Shown here: piece by piece, positions 17,377 to 26,727 of the stretch
How positions within the stretch are numbered: position 1 is the first letter of the stretch
Layout: each line of letters starts with the position of its first letter
Source: Enterocloster aldenensis
GTDB taxonomy: Bacteria; Bacillota; Clostridia; Lachnospirales; Lachnospiraceae
Reading direction: 5' to 3'
Assembly (NCBI RefSeq): GCF_003434055.1
Contig: NZ_QVEX01000001.1
Coordinates: forward strand, 358,791 to 422,790
DNA length: 64,000 nt
Made by a program: the position numbers and the translations under genes
The notes under the pieces: model-generated
Told to the model about the DNA's origin: nothing
The model's database searches: none
Seen by the model: the letters and a program-made list of their open reading frames with translations, nothing else

Positions 17377-18453
17377 TCAGACAATCTCCAGTTCCTTACT
17401 GTAGGAATTCAGTATCTCGCACCCATCCCCGGTCACCAGCACCAGGTCCTCAATGCGGACGCCCACATTTCCTTCCAGATAAATGCCTGGTTCTATGGAA
17501 AAAATATTGCCTGGCCGGGCGGTTTCCTGGTTCGCACCGGACACGTCCCCAAAATCATGGACCTCAATCCCGATAAAATGCCCCAGCCTGTGGGTGAACT
17601 TATCACCGTAACCAGCGTCCTCAATCACCTTCCTGGCTGCCGCGTCAATATCACAGAACCTGACGCCTGGTTTTATGACGGCCTCTGCCGCACGGTTGGC
17701 CTGAAGCACCAGCTCATACACCCTGCGGTGTTCTTCATCGGATACTTCCCCGCAGAAAAAGGTCCTTGTCATGTCAGCGCAGTAACTGTCCTTCCTGCAC
17801 CCCACATCCAGAAGTATGCAGTCCCCCCGTTTAAGGGCAACGTCCCCGCAGCGGTAGTGGCCAATGGCCGCATTGGCCCCAAAACACACGGAAGGAGGGA
17901 ATGACAGGTCATCGGCCCCTAACCTCTGGTAAATCTCTTTTATCTGGTTGGATACCTCACGCTCAGTCACGCCTTCCTTTAACAACGCCTTAAATTCAGC
18001 CATGGCCCTGTCATTGATGGCGGAAACCCTGCGCATGGCCTCCATCTCCTCCTCATCCTTCACGGCCCTGGCCCCGTCCACACAGATGGATGCTTCCACA
18101 TAATCCGTGCCGCATCCCATGGACATCAGGGGAAGAAGGAAACGGGCCGGCATGTTCTTGTCCACCCCCAGGGGCCTGGTCCTGTCCGTACAGCCTGCCA
18201 GCATCCCAAGATATGGGTCTGTGTCGGAAAAACGTACAAGCTTCACACCCGGGTCAGGGGGAAGGGTAAACATATGGTTCACAAAGAAACAGGACTCCTT
18301 ATGCCGGCTCAGGTATAAGGCCACCAGGCGCTCCCCTGCGTCCACCCAGATGCCTGTCAGATAAAAGATGGAGTTCGCATCGGTAATGATTATCTGATCC
18401 AGTCCCATCCGCTCCAGCCTGTTAAGTACCTCATCCACTCTCGTCTTCTTCAT
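17377..18453 (-). CDS. M24 Xaa-Pro aminopeptidase-like
   Basis: Cytosolic metallopeptidase of the pita-bread fold, 358 aa, normal for Xaa-Pro dipeptidases/aminopeptidase P. The creatinase-like N-domain occupies residues 1-125. The metal ligands are present: Asp in LLDVGCR, Asp in CADMTRTFF, His in HRLGHFIGIEVHD, Glu in SIEPGIY and Glu in VRIEDLVLV. It sits eight bases after the dipeptidase gene upstream, with AGGAGG four bases before its ATG, and runs to within a few codons of the next dipeptidase. It would handle proline-containing peptides that M20 enzymes cannot cleave. Confidence 0.92.
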   Translation of the reverse strand: MKKTRVDEVLNRLERMGLDQIIITDANSIFYLTGIWVDAGERLVALYLSRHKESCFFVNHMFTLPPDPGVKLVRFSDTDPYLGMLAGCTDRTRPLGVDKNMPARFLLPLMSMGCGTDYVEASICVDGARAVKDEEEMEAMRRVSAINDRAMAEFKALLKEGVTEREVSNQIKEIYQRLGADDLSFPPSVCFGANAAIGHYRCGDVALKRGDCILLDVGCRKDSYCADMTRTFFCGEVSDEEHRRVYELVLQANRAAEAVIKPGVRFCDIDAAARKVIEDAGYGDKFTHRLGHFIGIEVHDFGDVSGANQETARPGNIFSIEPGIYLEGNVGVRIEDLVLVTGDGCEILNSYSKELEIV

Positions 18454-18461
18454 ATGCCCTC

Positions 18462-19856
18462 CTAAAATTCAATCTGCATCAGCCGGTACAGCGCAAGGAT
18501 ATAAATCTTCAATGACATCTTAAGACGGTCAATACCGATTCCCTCATCAAAGGTATGTATCTTACCCACAAAATCAGGAAGCGGCTCAGCCGGAATCTCA
18601 GTCCCAAAGCTGATTGCATTCTTAAAATGACGGGCATAGGTTCCGCCGCCCATGGTAAACGGCTTGCCGTCCACGCCGCGGATTTCATTGCCCGCGTCCA
18701 GGCAGGCTTTGATTTCCGGCTTATCCGCGCCGATATAGAAGGGAACGCTGTCCTCCACATCCGTTACCGTTGCCCCGTACCGGGCGCCCAGCCCGGACAG
18801 CTTCCCCACCAGGTCACTGCCCGTGGTATTGGTTGGATACCTGGAATCGAAGTTCTGCTTAAGCACACCGTCTTCCATCCTTATCATCCCTCCGATGATG
18901 CTTAAAGGCGGGAAAATGCCGTCGTCACACTGGATGCCCAGCCCATGGCCCTGGTAATCCTCACACAGCAGGGATACGATTTTTAGGAATTTCTCTTCCT
19001 CTTCGGTCACAAGGCTGTTGTCCAGAAGATAATCCGCAATCAGGCCAATGGCATTGATGGTTCCCTCTGCATGGGAAGCATGGCCACCGATGCCCGCTGC
19101 CTCAATCCTTACGCCCCCGTCCACCCCAGTGACCGTTATCCGGTCTGCCTTGGGGCACTGCTCCAGACTGGCGCGGATTACTGCGCAGGCCTGGTCGGCT
19201 ACCGCGTTATGGGCCATGCCGCCCTTAAAATCCAGGATGGCCCCGTCTTTGAACCGCACACTTGTAAAATTGCCGCACAGACAGCCCTTTTCCCCGTTGC
19301 ACAGGGGGAATTCCGAGTCAGGGGTAAAAAGGAATACCGGCTCCTCATAGTGACGGATATAATATTCCACGTCCTCCATGCCGCTTTCCTCATCACATCC
19401 AGCCATCATCCGCAGGCTGTAGGGAAGGGGATTGCCCAGGTCCTTGAAGAACTTTCCCATATAATACGTAAGGATCAGGGGGCCTTTATTATCCACAACG
19501 CCCCGTCCCATAAGGTAGCCGTCCTTTACCACCATGTCATATGGGTCCGTGTTCCATCCATTGCCTGCCGGAACCACATCCAGATGGGCAATGGTGCCGA
19601 TGTACGCCTCCTTTTGGCCGGGAAGTTCTGCATATCCAAGATAATCCTCACAATTCACGGTCTTAAATCCCATGCGTCCTGCAATCTCCAATGCCTTGTC
19701 CAGTGCGCGCCTTATCTCCCTGCCAAAGGGCGCGCCTGTTTCCGCCCCGGATTTCACACTGGGGATATCCACCACTGCTTTTATGTCCTTAATGATGTCC
19801 TCCATGTTTGCCTCAATGAAATCATCTGCCTTGCGCAATAATTCCTGTTCTGTCAT
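18462..19856 (-). CDS. Sapep/PepV-like M20 dipeptidase
   Basis: Second M20 two-zinc dipeptidase, 464 aa, a clear paralogue of the product of 15948-17351 but divergent in sequence. HLDVVPAGNGW, GVVDNKGP and CDEESGMEDVEYY carry the His, Asp and Glu residues of the active site, and GGGTYARHFKN near the C-terminus is the substrate-loop His region. AAGGAGG six bases before ATG. First gene after the hairpin at 19900-19935; it may be read through from the transporter operon or have its own promoter, though none was recognised in the 108-base gap. Confidence 0.9.
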   Translation of the reverse strand: MTEQELLRKADDFIEANMEDIIKDIKAVVDIPSVKSGAETGAPFGREIRRALDKALEIAGRMGFKTVNCEDYLGYAELPGQKEAYIGTIAHLDVVPAGNGWNTDPYDMVVKDGYLMGRGVVDNKGPLILTYYMGKFFKDLGNPLPYSLRMMAGCDEESGMEDVEYYIRHYEEPVFLFTPDSEFPLCNGEKGCLCGNFTSVRFKDGAILDFKGGMAHNAVADQACAVIRASLEQCPKADRITVTGVDGGVRIEAAGIGGHASHAEGTINAIGLIADYLLDNSLVTEEEEKFLKIVSLLCEDYQGHGLGIQCDDGIFPPLSIIGGMIRMEDGVLKQNFDSRYPTNTTGSDLVGKLSGLGARYGATVTDVEDSVPFYIGADKPEIKACLDAGNEIRGVDGKPFTMGGGTYARHFKNAISFGTEIPAEPLPDFVGKIHTFDEGIGIDRLKMSLKIYILALYRLMQIEF

Positions 19857-19899
19857 ATCTCTCCTCCTTATGGGCTTTTCAGGTGCTTTTCTTTTAACA

Positions 19900-19935
19900 G
19901 AACCCCTGCCGAACCGTATGGTCAGGCAGGGGTTC
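19900..19935 (-). terminator. Strong hairpin after M20 amidohydrolase gene
   Basis: Eleven-base perfect stem (19900-19910 with 19925-19935) with an inner ACC/GGT pairing in the loop. It lies just after the M20 amidohydrolase gene. The minus strand then reads CTGTTAAAAGAAAAG, poor in U, so it may act as a partial terminator or 3'-end stabiliser that lowers expression of the downstream dipeptidases. Confidence 0.6.
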
Positions 19936-19964
19936 GTATGGTGATACGTATTGGTTGCCTATTG

Positions 19965-21170
19965 TTACATATCCTGCCAGTCAAGGGCGAACTGGGTCAT
20001 GACTGCCACACCGGACCAAAGGGTCTGTTCATTTAAATCAAATTTGGAACTGTGCTGGGGGAAATCCCTTTCATCCCCAAAGTTTCCTCCATGATAATAA
20101 TACACGCAGGGAACCCGTTTTGTAAACTCACTAAAATCCTCCCCGCCCGGAATCGCGATTTTTACTTCAATCACATTTTCTTTTCCCAGGGCCTTTTCAG
20201 CAATGGGCACAAACCGTTTCACCATCTCCGGGTCATTGTCCGTGGTGCCCAGGTAATGGCCGTATCCCACCTCAGCCGTACAGCGCATGGTCTTTGCCAC
20301 ACCCTCGAATATCTCCCTTAGCCGCTGGTAATAAAACGCCTGGTCCTCCTCATTGTTGGAGCGGATGGAACCTTCCAGGCAGCAGGTATCAGGGATGATG
20401 TTATTCTTATCCCCTGCGTGGAACATGCTCACCGCGCAGATGGCCGGCTTGTTTGGCTGCTTTTCCCGGCTGAGCACGGCCTGAAGCTCAGTTACCGCAT
20501 AGCAGGCGGCCAGCAGCGGGTCCGCCCCAAGATGGGGCTCTGCGATGTGGGCGCTCTTTCCATGGAATTTAGCCCACCAGCCTGTGATACAGAAGGAGGA
20601 TGGCTCCGGTGTCCAGCCAATCTGCGCAGGCCCAACCTCCTGGAAACGGCTGGTGCCTGAGTGATGGCCGATCATGGCGTCCACCTTTGGATTTTCCAGG
20701 ACGCCGTCCTCTATCATCTTCAGCGCCCCGTTATCCCCTTCCTCCCCGGGCTGCCATATCATTTTCACAGTACCGCGGAGTTTGTCCCTGTTCTCGAATA
20801 AGATTTTTGCGATTCCCAGGCCCATGGCCGTATGCCCGTCATGGCCGCAGGCATGCATGCAGCCGGGATTCCTTGAGGCAAAAGGCAGACCTGTCTCTTC
20901 CAGGATGGGCAGGGCGTCGCAGTCAGCGCGGATTCCAAGGCATTTCCCGGGAAGGCTGCCCCGGATGACAGCGGCCACGCCATGGCAGTCCTGGCCGCCG
21001 ATTCCGGAACGCACTTCCTCTATCCCGATTTCCTTTAACACCCTGAGGATGATTTTCTCAGTTTCCACTGTCTTCATGCCAAGCTCCGGACACTGGTGAA
21101 GTTCCCTTCTCCATGCGATGACCTGGTCTTCCACTGATTTTGCAAGATCTTTTGTAATGATATCTGACAT
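19965..21170 (-). CDS. M20 amidohydrolase (HipO/IAA-amino acid hydrolase type)
   Basis: Cytosolic M20D hydrolase, 401 aa, that would cleave N-acyl or N-aminoacyl bonds. Metal site: HACGHDGH, PGEEGDNG with the catalytic Glu pair, and GHHSG; a C-terminal GGEDFSEF completes it. The gene starts nine bases after the last permease gene with AGGAGG five bases before ATG, so it is part of the transporter transcript. That placement suggests the importer's cargo is a substrate of this enzyme (an N-acyl amino acid or peptide). Benzoyl-, acetyl- or aminoacyl-specificity cannot be read from sequence. Confidence 0.92.
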   Translation of the reverse strand: MSDIITKDLAKSVEDQVIAWRRELHQCPELGMKTVETEKIILRVLKEIGIEEVRSGIGGQDCHGVAAVIRGSLPGKCLGIRADCDALPILEETGLPFASRNPGCMHACGHDGHTAMGLGIAKILFENRDKLRGTVKMIWQPGEEGDNGALKMIEDGVLENPKVDAMIGHHSGTSRFQEVGPAQIGWTPEPSSFCITGWWAKFHGKSAHIAEPHLGADPLLAACYAVTELQAVLSREKQPNKPAICAVSMFHAGDKNNIIPDTCCLEGSIRSNNEEDQAFYYQRLREIFEGVAKTMRCTAEVGYGHYLGTTDNDPEMVKRFVPIAEKALGKENVIEVKIAIPGGEDFSEFTKRVPCVYYYHGGNFGDERDFPQHSSKFDLNEQTLWSGVAVMTQFALDWQDM

Positions 21171-21179
21171 ATGTCCCTC

Positions 21180-22517
21180 CTATTTTGCATCCAGTTCAGC
21201 CAGCTGCTGACGGTTTTCTTCTTCAATCCTCCGTTTGTCCGCTGCAACCTTCTTCCATGCGTACAGGATCAGCGATACCGCAATGATGCCGTAACACAGG
21301 AATACACGGAAATACTCGCCCAGCTGGGGATCGTTAAAGAGGACCTTGCCGGCCAGCGGGGTGATGAAGAACAGGATATGGAACAGGATGGTTCCTGAGA
21401 ATACCTGGCCCATGGTTGCCTTGTCAATGGACGCGCCGCCTACCAGCAGGGCTGCCACGGCATAGGTCCCCACCTGTTCATGGCTGTTGAAGGTCTGTAC
21501 GTTTCCGATGTTCTGAAGGAAAATGATCTGTCCCCAGGACGCGATCACGGTTGACAGCACGGTTGCAACGATTCGCGTCTTATCCACATTGATACCGGCC
21601 GCGGTTGCCACCTGCATGTTCATGCCCACGGTCCTTATGTCCTGTCCAAGCTTTGTCTTTGTTATGAACACCACCAGAAGGCAGACAACCGCAATCACAA
21701 TGGCCGTAAGCATGGGGATCTGTACAATGAAAAATGCCTTCTGTACGGATTTCACCGTCTTCATAAGGATCTGAAGCACTGCCAGGAGAATGGTGGCCGT
21801 CAAAAATCCCTTGGTGGTGAACAGGGCTTCCTTGATATCCGATTTCTTTTTCACTATTTTATACGCCAGGATGCACACGGTCACGGCCGCAAAAGCAGCC
21901 AGCAGCCACGGAAGCAGCTTTACAAACATCACCTTCCACGCATTGTCCACCGCATACTTTGTCTCGGCGTGGAAATCAATGGTGTTCCTCAGGCCCACAT
22001 AGATGGTCTCGCCTGCCTCATTCTGGGAATTCAGCATGATTTCAGGGTTTACCATAGGGATGACGCTTCCCACCATGAAGATGAAAATCAGGTCATATAC
22101 GCCCACTGCAAAGAACCCAAGTATCATACCCGTAATCATTTCCTGTCCCTTAACCTTATTAAAAAGGATTCCTGTCAGTGTTCCAAGGACAATGGACAGG
22201 ACCGTTGCAATGATGCCCGCCAGTATGATTCCTTTTAAACCGTCATAACTCCAGTGGGTAATCAGGATCAGTCCGATCTCGCCCGCCATGGCGCCCAGCA
22301 CAATGCTGAAATTCAGGCCCATGCCGCACAGTACCGGAAGGATAAGGGATACGATGAGGATTGCGTTCCTGCCGACACGTGATACGGTCTCCGTAATCAC
22401 ATAACCTGCGTTCTGCCCGGATATCTTAATGCTTGCCAGGCACAGTACGGTGAAAAGGATGGGGACCATATTGCCCTGAAGGAAGTCTAACACTTTATTA
22501 CGTTTCTTATTTTCCAT
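21180..22517 (-). CDS. ABC importer permease (BMP/simple-sugar type)
   Basis: A 445-aa inner-membrane permease of the branched-chain/simple-sugar/nucleoside (BPD_transp_2) class. About ten membrane segments; the family core GMGLNFSIVLGAMAGEIG (near residue 65-85) and a late GTYAVAALLVGGASIDKATMGQV coupling region are visible. It has a longer loop before the middle helices than its partner. It follows the other permease by two bases and has GGAGG nine bases upstream. Acts with the 22520-23602 permease as a heterodimer. Confidence 0.9.
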   Translation of the reverse strand: MENKKRNKVLDFLQGNMVPILFTVLCLASIKISGQNAGYVITETVSRVGRNAILIVSLILPVLCGMGLNFSIVLGAMAGEIGLILITHWSYDGLKGIILAGIIATVLSIVLGTLTGILFNKVKGQEMITGMILGFFAVGVYDLIFIFMVGSVIPMVNPEIMLNSQNEAGETIYVGLRNTIDFHAETKYAVDNAWKVMFVKLLPWLLAAFAAVTVCILAYKIVKKKSDIKEALFTTKGFLTATILLAVLQILMKTVKSVQKAFFIVQIPMLTAIVIAVVCLLVVFITKTKLGQDIRTVGMNMQVATAAGINVDKTRIVATVLSTVIASWGQIIFLQNIGNVQTFNSHEQVGTYAVAALLVGGASIDKATMGQVFSGTILFHILFFITPLAGKVLFNDPQLGEYFRVFLCYGIIAVSLILYAWKKVAADKRRIEEENRQQLAELDAK

Positions 22518-22519
22518 GG

Positions 22520-23602
22520 TTATTTTCCTCCATTCGCTCTAATTTTGGTCAATGCGTACAGGATGATGCCGTTCTGGACAATGATGCGGACCACTTCAGA
22601 GATACTTCCCGCATTGATGACCGCATTGGCAACCGGGGTGGCCAGGGTCAGAAGGCACTGGAACAGGATCACTCCCAGGACCACATTGAATACGCTTGCC
22701 TTTTTCGGGGTGGCGCCGCCAATCAGGATTGCTGCCATGGCCGGAAACGCCATCATAAGCGGAGCTGAATAGAACTGGTAAAATCCGTAACTCTGTGAAT
22801 AAATGTTAATGCCCACAGCCGCAATCACGGTGGAGGCCACAATGCCGATGGTGCGGACCCTGTTGTTGTTCACGCCTAAGGTCCTGGAAAAGCCCGGGTT
22901 CACGCCGCTGCAGCGCATGATGACCCCTGCCTTTGTCTTCATGAACAGCCACATAAGGAGGCAGCCCACTGCAAATACCAGCAAAAGTCCGGTTGACACG
23001 GAGAAATCCTTCCAATATGGGTTGTCCTGCAGGATGCCCATCTGCTTAAAATCAATCCTCAGGAAATTATCCAGCACTTTGTCATAGTTTTCTTCCAGTG
23101 TCATGGTTGTACGCAGTCCCACGCCTGTGATGGGCCACACAATCTTGGGATTGTTGTACGGGAGCACCAGCCAGGCAATGGACATCAGGGATACGATGGA
23201 GAAAGCCATATAGTTTCCTACCGTCATCTCAGAGCCTTTTACATTGTTCAGAAGCGCCGCATAAAAATACCCCGCTATCAGGGCAAATGGCACCGATACA
23301 ATACACGCGCCCCAGAACCCCGCCAGACCGCTCCAGTTAAACTGTACTGCAATGGAGCCGCCCAGAAGGCCGCAGAGGATGCCGATGGGCAGTCCGAAAT
23401 TCAGTCCGGCACCGCAGACAATGGAAACCATCATTGCCAGTACCAGGAATCCGTTCATGCCGATACGCACCAGACAGTCCGAATAAATCATGCCGGGATT
23501 GATTCCCAGAGGGAATACGGAAACCATGAGTACCAAAAGGAACCCAATTACCACAAGGCGCGAAACGCCCAGGAAGTTAACAGCTCTTTTTATCTGGTTC
23601 AT
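22520..23602 (-). CDS. ABC importer permease (BMP/simple-sugar type)
   Basis: A 360-aa partner permease with eight to ten membrane helices. The family motifs CGAGLNFGLPIGILCGLLGG near residues 60-85 and AAILIGGATPKKASVFNVV near 285 correspond to the regions that contact the ATPase. Its ribosome site GAGGAGG lies in the last codons of the ATPase gene, two bases before the stop, giving tight coupling. Confidence 0.9.
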   Translation of the reverse strand: MNQIKRAVNFLGVSRLVVIGFLLVLMVSVFPLGINPGMIYSDCLVRIGMNGFLVLAMMVSIVCGAGLNFGLPIGILCGLLGGSIAVQFNWSGLAGFWGACIVSVPFALIAGYFYAALLNNVKGSEMTVGNYMAFSIVSLMSIAWLVLPYNNPKIVWPITGVGLRTTMTLEENYDKVLDNFLRIDFKQMGILQDNPYWKDFSVSTGLLLVFAVGCLLMWLFMKTKAGVIMRCSGVNPGFSRTLGVNNNRVRTIGIVASTVIAAVGINIYSQSYGFYQFYSAPLMMAFPAMAAILIGGATPKKASVFNVVLGVILFQCLLTLATPVANAVINAGSISEVVRIIVQNGIILYALTKIRANGGK

Positions 23603-23604
23603 TC

Positions 23605-25206
23605 TTATATCGCCTCCTCATCTGCATCTACCAACTTAGAACCGCTCATCAACAGTCCGAATTTGTAGTCCTTATCATCGGAACGGAGGATTCCGGCTAT
23701 CCTTCCCTCTGTGACAATGGCAATGCGGTTGCACACGGAACGCAGCTCCGCCAGCTCACTGGAGGTAATGATGACCGTTACTCCCTTTTCCTTGTTCAGC
23801 TTCATCAGGGAATCCAGTATCATCTTCTTTGCGCCGATATCGATTCCCCTGGTGGGTTCTGATACGAACAGGATATCCGGCTCCAGGGTCAGGGCCCTGG
23901 CAATACATACCTTCTGCTGATTGCCTCCTGATAAACTCTTTACCGGCTGTGCATGGCCGGTACAGCGGATATCCAGGTCCTTAATCATTTTTTTGGCATA
24001 TTCAATGGCGCCCTTCTTATCATAAAAGGGGATGCCAAACTTTTTCACGATGAATTTGTCCTTTGTCTTAAGGGCGGCAATGGCAATGTTCAGCTCAATG
24101 GACTCATCCAGCATCAGGCCCACGCCGCGCCTGTCCTCGGACACAAATGCAATACCGTCATCCAGGGTATCCTTTGTCTTTGTCACATCCAGGACCCTGC
24201 CATGTACCTTTACCTCCCCCTTGGAAGGATAAAGTCCCATGACCCCGTTGGCAATGCTGATCTTCCCATGTCCGGCCAGGCCTCCGATCCCGAAGATCTC
24301 ACCCTTCTTTACCTGGAAGGACACGTCCCTGGCAACCTCGCCAGGCATGCTGACCCCAAAATGGTTAAACTCCAGGCAGACTTCCTCATTTTCCTCCTCA
24401 TGGCCCCTCTCACGGTTCAATATCTCAACCTCGCGGCCCACCATAAGCTGCGACATCTTAACCGTGCTCAGGTCAGCCGTGTGGTAATCCCCCACCATCT
24501 CGCCGTCCCTGAGGACAAACACATGATGGGTGTTATTCTTCACCTCATCCAGCTTGTGGCTGATGAAGATAAAAGCAATCCCGCGCTCGGCCACGGAGCG
24601 GACACAGGCCAGGAACTGCTCTGCTTCTGTTTCCGTAAGCACTGCGGTGGGTTCGTCCAGCACGATCAGCTTGGTATTCTTTTTATCCAGCTCACGGGCA
24701 ATTTCCACAAACTGCTTATATCCCACCGGAAGGCTTCCCACCCTTGTCCTGTCGCTGAGTTCGATTCCCAGGGAATCCAGGGTGGCCCTGGACTCCTTGT
24801 GCATTAAGGTCCGGTCCACCAGGTCCAGGCGTTTTCCAAAGACCAGGCTGGCCGGTGTCTTTTTCACATTCTCCCTGTTCAGCTTGATGTTTTCAGCCAC
24901 ATCGTAGCCGTCAATCAGCATGAATTCCTGATGTACCATGCCGATTCCGTATTTCATGGCTTCTATGGGTGATTTGATATGTACTTCCTCTCCGTCAATC
25001 AGGACGCTGCCCTTAAAACCTCCAGTCTGCTGGATTGCGGGCATGCCGAAGAGGATATTCATGATGGTGGATTTTCCAGCGCCGTTTTCTCCAATCAATG
25101 CCACAATCTCACCCGGCTTCACTTTTATGCTCACATCCTTCAGGACTTTATTTCCAAAGAAATCCTTCTCAATGTGATTCATCTCTAATATGTATTTACT
25201 GCTCAA
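23605..25206 (-). CDS. ABC importer double ATPase (RbsA/BMP-type)
   Basis: A 533-aa ATPase with two ABC modules. The first (1 to about 245) has Walker A GENGAGKST and Walker B VLDEPT. The second (about 260-525) has the degenerate P-loop usual in this family (GGLAGHGKISIANG), an intact signature LSGGNQQKVCIARAL and SEPTRGIDIGAK. It energises the two permeases. It starts with TTG at 25206, which has AGGAG seven bases upstream; there is no earlier ATG. Preceded by a 15-base stem hairpin that separates it from the binding-protein gene. Confidence 0.92.
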   Translation of the reverse strand: MSSKYILEMNHIEKDFFGNKVLKDVSIKVKPGEIVALIGENGAGKSTIMNILFGMPAIQQTGGFKGSVLIDGEEVHIKSPIEAMKYGIGMVHQEFMLIDGYDVAENIKLNRENVKKTPASLVFGKRLDLVDRTLMHKESRATLDSLGIELSDRTRVGSLPVGYKQFVEIARELDKKNTKLIVLDEPTAVLTETEAEQFLACVRSVAERGIAFIFISHKLDEVKNNTHHVFVLRDGEMVGDYHTADLSTVKMSQLMVGREVEILNRERGHEEENEEVCLEFNHFGVSMPGEVARDVSFQVKKGEIFGIGGLAGHGKISIANGVMGLYPSKGEVKVHGRVLDVTKTKDTLDDGIAFVSEDRRGVGLMLDESIELNIAIAALKTKDKFIVKKFGIPFYDKKGAIEYAKKMIKDLDIRCTGHAQPVKSLSGGNQQKVCIARALTLEPDILFVSEPTRGIDIGAKKMILDSLMKLNKEKGVTVIITSSELAELRSVCNRIAIVTEGRIAGILRSDDKDYKFGLLMSGSKLVDADEEAI

Positions 25207-25270
25207 TGTTCTACTCCTTTCCAGTAACCCGTAGCTATTCCAGGGCGTGTTTTACTTACCTGCCTTTTAT

Positions 25271-25309
25271 AAAAGGAAGGGATGCTGTCCATATGCATCC
25301 CTTCCTTTT
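25271..25309 (-). terminator. Attenuator/terminator hairpin between binding-protein and ATPase genes
   Basis: Perfect 15-base stem (25271-25285 with 25295-25309) and nine-base loop, then CCTTTTATAAAA on the minus strand. Inside an operon this kind of hairpin typically limits read-through so that the binding protein is made in excess of the membrane parts. Both roles are inferred from position. Confidence 0.85.
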
Positions 25310-25367
25310 GAAAGCATCAGGGAAGTTTCATTCCCCATATAATAATTGATAGAGAGAGATTGAATCA

Positions 25368-26585
25368 TTAAAATCTTTCGTAGCTGCACATGATGAAGAA
25401 GCCGTTGTCATATGTGGTGCCGCCGTCCGTGATGTTCTCTACGTCCACTTCGCCGCCGGCTGCCTCACTCAGGGTCTGCTTAAATACTTCCGCATCCAGC
25501 TTCTCCCCGTTTGTCTTGCCTTCGCAGAATGCCTCTGCATAAGCATAGCTTCCTGTCATGAACAGGGTCATGAGCGGTGCGGTCCATGTTCCCATGTGGC
25601 CTGTCATGTCTGCCTCTGCCAGTTTCTCAGAAATGGCATTCATCATGTAATCGGAATCATATAACTTGTCAGCCGGTACCTCAATACCCAGGGCAGATGG
25701 GAAACCAACGAACGGTGAAGGATCGGACGGCATGGTGAAGTAGGACTTTGTATTAACCACGCACTTAATCATAGGCTCCTGCTGGCTGGTGTTGGTGCCA
25801 AAGAAGGCTGTCTCCGTACCGTACTGGTCAACTGCACGCGGAACATCCTCTAATACGAACTGCTGTGTTCCGGAGGTACCTGCATCCGACATGGGGTCAG
25901 GCGTGGTGGTCTCTACCAATGTCAGGCCCAGCTCTGCGCAGCGGTCCTTCATGTTCTGCAGACGGTCTGCAGTTGGCTGCCATGCCAGATGACGCGGGAA
26001 GGAATAATGCACAAATGTCTTGGCGCCCATATCGCTTAATTCATCTACCATCTGGAAGCCCATCTTCGGAACGTTGGAATGATAGAACACGTCACAGTTT
26101 GAAGATGTGGTGGCGGAATCATCCTGGTAGCCGGCTGCAATCAGAAGAATGTCAGGACGGACTTCGCGGATCTTCTGGCATGCTGCCGCAGTACCCTGTA
26201 CGGCCTGGCTGAAGATGATTGCCTTCACATCCGGGTCTGAGGCAAGGCTCAGGGCTGTGGAAATGGTTGTCTCCTGCTCGGTTGCAAACTTATCAGGGAA
26301 GGTTGCCAGTACAACCGTATCCGGATGCTGTTCCTGAAGCATCTCAGCCGCACGGTAGCTCTCCTCACTCTGTGAAACCGTTGTGGTCATGATACCGATC
26401 TTGTAATCCCCTGCTGCTTCTGCAGGAGCCTTACTGCTCTCTGCCGCCCCGCTGTCTGCCGCGGCTTCGGCCGCCGTTGTCCCGGATGCAGCTGCGGTGG
26501 CAGGCGCCTGGGAACCGCCGCCGCAGGCCACAAGACCTGCCATCATGGTGATTGACAGCATGACTGATAGAATTTTCTTTCTCAT
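25368..26585 (-). CDS. DUF3798 substrate-binding lipoprotein
   Basis: Extracytoplasmic lipoprotein of 405 aa resembling the DUF3798 family of BMP-like binding proteins. Signal peptide with lipobox LVAC (Cys about residue 22), then an Ala/Ser/Thr-rich linker (SQAPATAAASGTTAAEAAADS) to about residue 60, then the ligand-binding fold starting KIGIMTTTVSQSEESYRAAE. The ATG at 26585 has AAAGGAGG nine bases upstream; the TTG two codons earlier is less likely. First gene of the importer operon, with a clear promoter and candidate operator upstream. Ligand unknown; downstream peptidases point to peptides or acyl amino acids. Confidence 0.9.
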   Translation of the reverse strand: MRKKILSVMLSITMMAGLVACGGGSQAPATAAASGTTAAEAAADSGAAESSKAPAEAAGDYKIGIMTTTVSQSEESYRAAEMLQEQHPDTVVLATFPDKFATEQETTISTALSLASDPDVKAIIFSQAVQGTAAACQKIREVRPDILLIAAGYQDDSATTSSNCDVFYHSNVPKMGFQMVDELSDMGAKTFVHYSFPRHLAWQPTADRLQNMKDRCAELGLTLVETTTPDPMSDAGTSGTQQFVLEDVPRAVDQYGTETAFFGTNTSQQEPMIKCVVNTKSYFTMPSDPSPFVGFPSALGIEVPADKLYDSDYMMNAISEKLAEADMTGHMGTWTAPLMTLFMTGSYAYAEAFCEGKTNGEKLDAEVFKQTLSEAAGGEVDVENITDGGTTYDNGFFIMCSYERF

Positions 26586-26704
26586 AATCAAAATCCTCCT
26601 TTTGTATGATGCTTAACTCTTCATTAAGCCGGCATTCGTGCCATTAATATGTCATTTCCCTTCAAAATCCTCCCCTTGTCATGAAAAAGGATTTTCACTA
26701 AATA

Positions 26705-26717
26705 GGTATGACGTACC
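26705..26717. promoter_or_regulatory. Candidate GntR operator, GGTA-N5-TACC
   Basis: Inverted repeat GGTATGACGTACC centred just downstream of the expected transcription start of the importer operon. GntR/FCD regulators often bind short palindromes of this kind overlapping promoters. The GntR gene lies immediately upstream, which makes it the likely binder. A single site seen; not proven. Confidence 0.45.
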
Positions 26718-26727
26718 GCTAATTTGT

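Noticed and set aside
21180..25206. Typical ribose or nucleoside importer
   Set aside because: The permease and ATPase families fit, but the binding protein is DUF3798-like and the attached genes are peptide/amide hydrolases, so a sugar call is not supported.
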